DNA of 64,000 bases. It comes from Torreya grandis (taxonomy: Eukaryota; Streptophyta; Pinopsida; Cupressales; Taxaceae). The position numbers and the translations under genes are program-made. A model generated the notes under the pieces. The model saw only the letters and a program-made list of their open reading frames with translations, was not told the DNA's origin and ran no database searches. The DNA lies in NCBI GenBank assembly GCA_037957365.1, contig JARHVA010000157.1, positions 3,722,501 to 3,786,500 on the forward strand, read 5' to 3'. Positions 59,241 through 64,000 of this stretch are shown piece by piece (position 1 is the stretch's first letter; the number at the start of each line of letters is the position of its first letter).

Positions 59241-61177
59241 ATAGGTTTGGGTAAAGGCTGACTCAACTTACAAATAATACAGGTCTTACCTAACACTCAA
59301 ACAACATGTCCAAGTACAAATCTTAAATTAGTCAATTGATGAGGGTGTGTAACCTAATGACCATACCATCCAATGGATTCATAGGTGAGGTTGTAGGGTG
59401 GTGACCCATTAAAGTATCAATTGAACCCTCTCAACCCTGCTAGCACTTGATGGCTACTTTGGCTCTGATATTGACTCCTATAGTAGTACACCTATTATGA
59501 TTGAAATCTTCTAATCTAGGTATACACAAAGGGTTCTAGGTGCATCCCCTATATACATAAATATATTATTTGGTCTAAGTCTATGTAAGATGATATTTGA
59601 TCACCTTATATCTTGGAACTTAACTTCCCCTCACTCCATAGAACCCTTTATGGGGAATTCTATTTAGGCATGTAACAACAATTGTCCTAATTTTTAGACT
59701 CCACTAGAACATGTAGTTTAGTTAGTACATGTTGATGAAATCCATGTCACCAACCCCTATATGTTAAGCCCATACATGGGGATGAATTCCACATCATGTG
59801 TTATATGAGACTCAAGGGGGACAACAAAAAAACAAGCACAACATGATTAATTTATCAATTAATTACCTATGTGTGAGGGGCACAAGTATGTATAATGAAG
59901 TGACAAGAAAATATTCACAAGTGATAACCATAACATGCAAGTATATACAATGAAGTAAATTTATAATAAGGATGTATATATAATAAAAATTGATATATTA
60001 TGGGCACCCCTTCCTACAAACACAAAAGTTAGAAAATAAAATGGGGTGCCTTGATCTTGAGGGGTCTTGCACCAAAAAGGTTAGTAATTTTTATCTTGAA
60101 TTGATTAGGCCTACAAGCACTCATCAAATGTGTTATCAAGCAAAATTAGACAGATGAGTAAAATGGTATTTATGCTTGACTTCAAGACTGATTATTCCTA
60201 AAAAATAAATGATTATCAATTTTGCTTAATTTTAATCTTTAACCAATGATTATGTACTATACAGTAACCTGTATTCAATCATTAACTCTTTTGATATACG
60301 TGACTACCAAAGTGTTGAAAATGTTCCCTTTCTTGTTGGTGTTTATGGTTACTTAAAAGGTCTTAATTAATATGACAAAATTAGAAATAATTGGTTAGTC
60401 AATACAAATTACCACCTATATTATATCTCTTTCTAAAAGATAATATTCAAATGAACATGTGATGTTAGAAACTATTTGAACGATACTCTAAATTAGAGTT
60501 ATTAACTACATAAAAAAAAGTGAGTTACCAAATAACAAACAATAGTGGAAACCTAGAGTACTAATCAATAAATGACATCTACAATACTATGTAAAATACC
60601 ACATATTAATCCTATAACACATGAGTTAATCAAAATGGACACCAACCAATTATAATTATTCAAGCTTTGGTCAAAAATTTGGTCTAAAGTGACACATATA
60701 TTTAAAATTCCACACCAATTTTATAGTTAGTGAAGCATTTCTACACCAAACTTTAAATTATAAATTTGCACCAAGAAGTGCATAAGGCTCGAGGGCATTT
60801 ACAATAGAATTCAAGGATTCACAATTGAAGATATGATGAATTGCTTGTATTGGTGAGGAAATGGTCTTGCAAGATGTAGATATGGGCACAATCCTACTGC
60901 ATATAGGTGACTTGATCTCAAGCCCACAACCAAGACACTTGTGAGTTTAATTCTAAATCTGATTCTAAATTTGCTTTAGGTTTTTTATTCAAAAATCATT
61001 ATTTATAAAAAATGGCACTAGTATTGCTCATCCTAATAGAAGTCAAAAGAGCAGAGCCTCTGATGGCCTAGAAACCCTTTCACCTAGGGACACAAAAAGA
61101 GTAAGGGGTCAGGCATTAGGTTAGTTCTTCATAGAAGTGCTTGAGAAGTTGAAGCAACCTCTCAATGGTCACCAAAA
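59240..61177 (-). other. Element G 5' leader
   Basis: No recognised domain. It lies between the tandem array and the 5' LTR, where the leader and gag start would be on the minus strand. Short minus-strand frames are interrupted every 20-40 codons. Confidence 0.45.
61161..61177 (-). promoter_or_regulatory. Element G candidate primer-binding site
   Basis: The plus strand CTCAATGGTCACCAAAA precedes the TG of the right LTR, so the element strand has TTTTGGTGACCATTGAG. It shares TTTTGGTGA with the junction at 19,670-19,678. The tRNA was not identified. Confidence 0.55.
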
Positions 61178-62017
61178 TGTAGATGATTTTTTGAGCTCTA
61201 TGGATTAAATCATGCAATTCAATCAACCCAAATAACCAACTACCTATTTAAAGTGATAAATCAATTAAGACCAAATGCAATGGATGAATAAAACTAATGC
61301 AAAATAGCATTAGAATCCTAAAGCAAAGTTATCTACACCATGATCAAATAGAATTTAAAATAAAAAGAGATTAAGATTGGATTGATATACCTTGGACTCA
61401 AACTTTGACACTATGATGTTACTTGATCAAGGATTGTTGATGAAGGATGCTTGGACATGGATTTGTTATGGATTCCCTAGATGGCTCTAATGGAGGAGAG
61501 GAGTCATTCAAATAGAAAGAGGAGGGGAAGATCAATGGTGGAGATTCAAACTTGGATGAAGGAAATAAAGGATTATTTAAGGAATTTAAAATTCCTTGGA
61601 AGCCTCTAGATTTAGAGGCTTCTAGAGAGGAGGGTTGAGAATAAGGAAGGTCCTAGAATCCTTATTAGGGTTTAATTAGGCTTAGGGATGGATTAGATAG
61701 GGGTTAGGTGAGTGATTAGAGACTAGGGGGGGAGGAGAGACTAGGTATAGGCTATTAGGTGGGTAGGTGAGTCATGGGAATTTAAAACTCCCAAATAATA
61801 CGTAAGTGGGGTTAGATTAGGATAATGGGGATTTAGGATAAATGAATTGATTAGTGAAGATGAATAAGGTTAGTAGATAAGGAATAATAGAGGGGATATT
61901 AGATAAATGGCTAAGAAGGGGAATATATTAGCATGATAAATTAGATAAGTAGAATTAGAGTTGACTTATAATAATATTAGTGATGTTAATTGAAGCGAGT
62001 GAATTTGGATGCGTACA
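61178..62017 (-). repeat. Element G 5' LTR (right copy)
   Basis: It begins TGTAGATGATTTTTTGAGCT and ends TGCGTACA, so the termini are intact. It aligns with 44,507-45,370. Confidence 0.92.
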
Positions 62018-62810
62018 AAAAATACTTCTAAGTGTTTTAAAATCTATAGGGCCTAACCAAGGGAAACAAGGGAAACAGATGAACCAGGGTCCTCAGAATT
62101 TTCAAAATAATAGAGGAGTGGATACTTACATTAATGTTAAAAAGGATAGTGATGGTAAAGGGGAGAGCTGAAAGGACATGGAGTAGGGAAGAAAACTCAA
62201 ACAGGATCTAAGTGCAGCAAAGGAGAATGGGATTAGGGAGCCTATGTATACTCACTTAGAGAAAGGGGATACTTCTTTAAATTAGAAGGATAAAAATGTG
62301 GCTTTCAACAATTTGGTTACATCACTCAAATTCAAGGATACCTTAGAAAAAATTATGGAAGAACTTCACCTCAAAAAAGCTATCATAAGGTGGCTTATGC
62401 ATAAGAGCAAAGATTTAAAGGGAAATGTGAGTGATCTACAATAGGAAAATTCAAGGATGGCCCAAATCTTATTAGTTAGGGAGGAAGACAATCAAATTCA
62501 GAGTCTAGCTTTCAAAGTGGAGCTATTAAAACAAGATAATGAAAATCTTCATAATAAAATTACCTTTTTAGTAAACTATAGCAAAGTAGCAATGTATGAA
62601 GGAATACATAATGTTTAAAACTTACAATCTCACATTAGAGAGCTTTTTGAGCATACTATTACAAGCAAAGGGAAGGGCAAGAAGGGACAGAGTTATGGAT
62701 CTCATTACGGTGTGGAGCATGAAAATTTTTTGTTACAGATTGATATGAACCTCAAGAAGATGAAATCTTGTTGGGAGGATGTGTATGGTAGATTATATAT
62801 AGATTAATTA
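62018..62810 (+). pseudogene. Unknown ORF downstream of LINE, right part (coiled coil)
   Basis: After element G the plus strand carries a Gln/Asn-rich open piece (61,980-62,171 includes it: NQGKQGKQMNQGPQNFQNNR). A Lys/Glu/Leu-rich stretch follows: SLKFKDTLEKIMEELHLKKA near 62,318, SLAFKVELLKQDNENLHNKI near 62,504, and LLQIDMNLKKMKSCWEDVYG near 62,735, ending at a stop near 62,808. Heptad-like spacing suggests a coiled coil. It is most simply the C-terminal half of the ORF at 43,482-44,430, split by element G. Continuity is inferred from position and strand. Confidence 0.5.
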
Positions 62811-63650
62811 TTTTGTGGCTATTTTTTGGGCTACTTTTTAGATGTTTCTGGATAAGGTTGGTCATATTTTCTTTCTTAGGCTTGTTTAGCCTATTGTTCT
62901 TTTTGTGATTGTACTTATCCTAAGGTTTAGGGACCCTAGTTCAAAAAAATCCCCCCCTTAACCTAATTTTTAAAAAATAACATATTTCATACTAAAATAA
63001 GGTCATTTTTTCACTTTGACACATTTTAAAGTCTACTTTGAGGTATATGAAATGAAAAAAGAATAGTCCTTGGTGAAAAAAAAATTTTGAATCAACCTAT
63101 TTCCCTTGGATATATTGGTTGTCAACCATCATGGATAAAATAAAAACCAAATCCAAAAACAAAAGGAGAATTTAAATATCTCAATAAAATTAAAGTTTTC
63201 CCTTAAGAAAGGGTGGTTCAAACCTCCATTGTAGGCTTTCCCACCTAGTTAAAAATAGAGAAAGGCTTAGAGTGGAGCTAAAGGTATATTTGTTAGGGCT
63301 ATAGATGTTTAGATGGCAGTAGATCAATTCCCAAGCCTCATCCCCCAAATCCCCCAATCCAATGAATAAAGAAAAATAAATTCCCTTTCAAAGTTTGAGT
63401 CATGAAAGCTACTTCTACATTGTATAAAAAATCCCAATAGTAAAGGTATATGAACCACCCTTCACACACATTGGCTTATTGGATGTATTAAAACTCAATA
63501 TATTATCTATTAAAGCTGACCCAAATGTCTTATTTTTATTTTAAAATATGAGGCTTTCTTCTTTGGTCTATTCGGTATTTCTAATGTGAAAGTAGAAGGT
63601 CTAGGTTCTACACACTTGACAGTGTTTTCCCAAAAAAAAACATCATTTTT
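62811..63650 (+). other. LINE 3' end and remainder of element E (probable)
   Basis: T-rich sequence to about 62,940 ends in GGGACCCTAGTTCAAAAAAA, a possible LINE 3' end with a short A tail. The rest (62,950-63,650) shows no coding signal and no second copy in the window. If the repeat at 63,652 is the 3' LTR of element E, this is the end of its interior. Confidence 0.4.
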
Positions 63651-63651
63651 T

Positions 63652-64000
63652 TGTGACCAATATACCCCATTCCCTTTTCAATAGGGAACACACTCCCCCT
63701 CCCCATTCTTTATGACCTAGGTTATTATTTTAATTATTTGTTATCTTACATGGGTCTCAACTTGGCCTTTTAATTCTTGTTTCCCTTTGGAATTTTGGGA
63801 TTTGGATCAAGATTAATGACTAATAGATAAAATTTGAGTTAAAGTGTTTACAATAAAGGGGAAGGCTTATAAATTTCATCCATATAATAAACAACCAAAG
63901 TGCATCTTACTACAATTATAATTATTACTATTTAGATACTTAAGCTTATGTGATTAGCTTTTTTGTGAAATAATACAAATGATGTTACCTTGGCCTTTTC
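63652..64000 (+). repeat. Direct repeat copy 2: candidate 3' LTR of element E, cut by window end
   Basis: It begins TGTGACCAATATACCCC and aligns with 25,401-25,750 in the same orientation up to the window edge. The bases before it are a run of T, not a clean polypurine tract, which weakens the LTR reading. Confidence 0.6.

Larger units (their letters stand above)
44507..62017 (-). mobile_element. Element G: large LTR retrotransposon without visible pol, minus strand
   Basis: Two LTRs (44,507-45,370 and 61,178-62,017) in the same orientation align along their length. On the minus strand a candidate primer site lies beside the right LTR and a polypurine tract beside the left one, so the minus strand is the element strand. 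The interior, with copia-2 removed, is about 8.6 kb. It shows no protease, RT, RNase H or integrase motif, only Pro/Ser/His-rich frames and degenerate repeats. This fits a large retrotransposon derivative (LARD) or a very decayed gypsy element. It splits the LINE-linked ORF. Flanking five-base sequences GAAAT and AAAAA match at only three positions. Confidence 0.8.

Noticed and set aside
1..64000. tRNA, rRNA or other structured RNA genes, and intact host exons
   Set aside because: The only tRNA-like stretches are primer-binding sites next to LTRs. No cloverleaf, rRNA core or spliced host gene pattern was recognised by reading; a tRNA scan and transcript mapping could still find something small.

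Overview
This window looks like plant nuclear DNA from a large, repeat-rich genome. It is AT-rich throughout and is built almost entirely from decayed retrotransposons: Ty3/gypsy of the Tat/Ogre type, Ty1/copia, and one plant LINE. I found no intact host gene, no rRNA or tRNA gene, no CRISPR array and no bacterial operon. No recognisable coding stretch exceeds about 190 codons without a stop. The element mix suggests a seed plant with a big genome, possibly a gymnosperm; that placement is inference.

Left third (1-24,300). Element A is a plus-strand Tat-like gypsy (1-2528, resuming at 10,057-11,110). A complete copia element (copia-1, minus strand, 2529-10,056) splits it inside its integrase zinc-finger region, with LTRs, primer-binding site, polypurine tract and a 5-bp ATAGG target duplication. 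Next is a minus-strand unit with a gag but no visible pol between two related LTR-like blocks (about 12.89-18.12 kb). A second minus-strand gypsy gag plus LTR start (18.13-20.8 kb) and a copia gag-pol remnant without recognised LTRs (20.86-23.07 kb) follow.

Middle and right (25,400-64,000). Element E is a plus-strand Ogre-like gypsy: an extra upstream ORF region (26.7-30.3 kb), gag (31.7-32.5), protease (33.4), an archaeal-type RNase H (33.85), reverse transcriptase with RNase H (34.9-35.95) and integrase (36.05-37.3). A LINE (plus, endonuclease-RT-zinc finger-RNase H, 39.4-43.45 kb) and an adjoining ORF of unknown function follow. That ORF is cut by a minus-strand LTR element G (44,507-62,017) that shows LTRs and a primer-site-like junction but no pol. 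Element G is itself cut by copia-2 (50,716-57,924, ATAGA target duplication), a sibling of copia-1. A 350-bp direct repeat at 25,401 and 63,652 may be the two LTRs of E; if so, the right half is a four-deep nest, E containing the LINE, G and copia-2 in turn.

Nothing here is likely to make a working protein. Many stop codons sit where the family has Gln, Trp or Arg, and LTR termini show TG-to-TA and CA-to-TA changes, as expected from long decay of methylated cytosines. The most notable points are the two different positions of the archaeal RNase H in elements A and E, the two candidate non-autonomous elements (gag-only and pol-less), and the unknown ORF downstream of the LINE.
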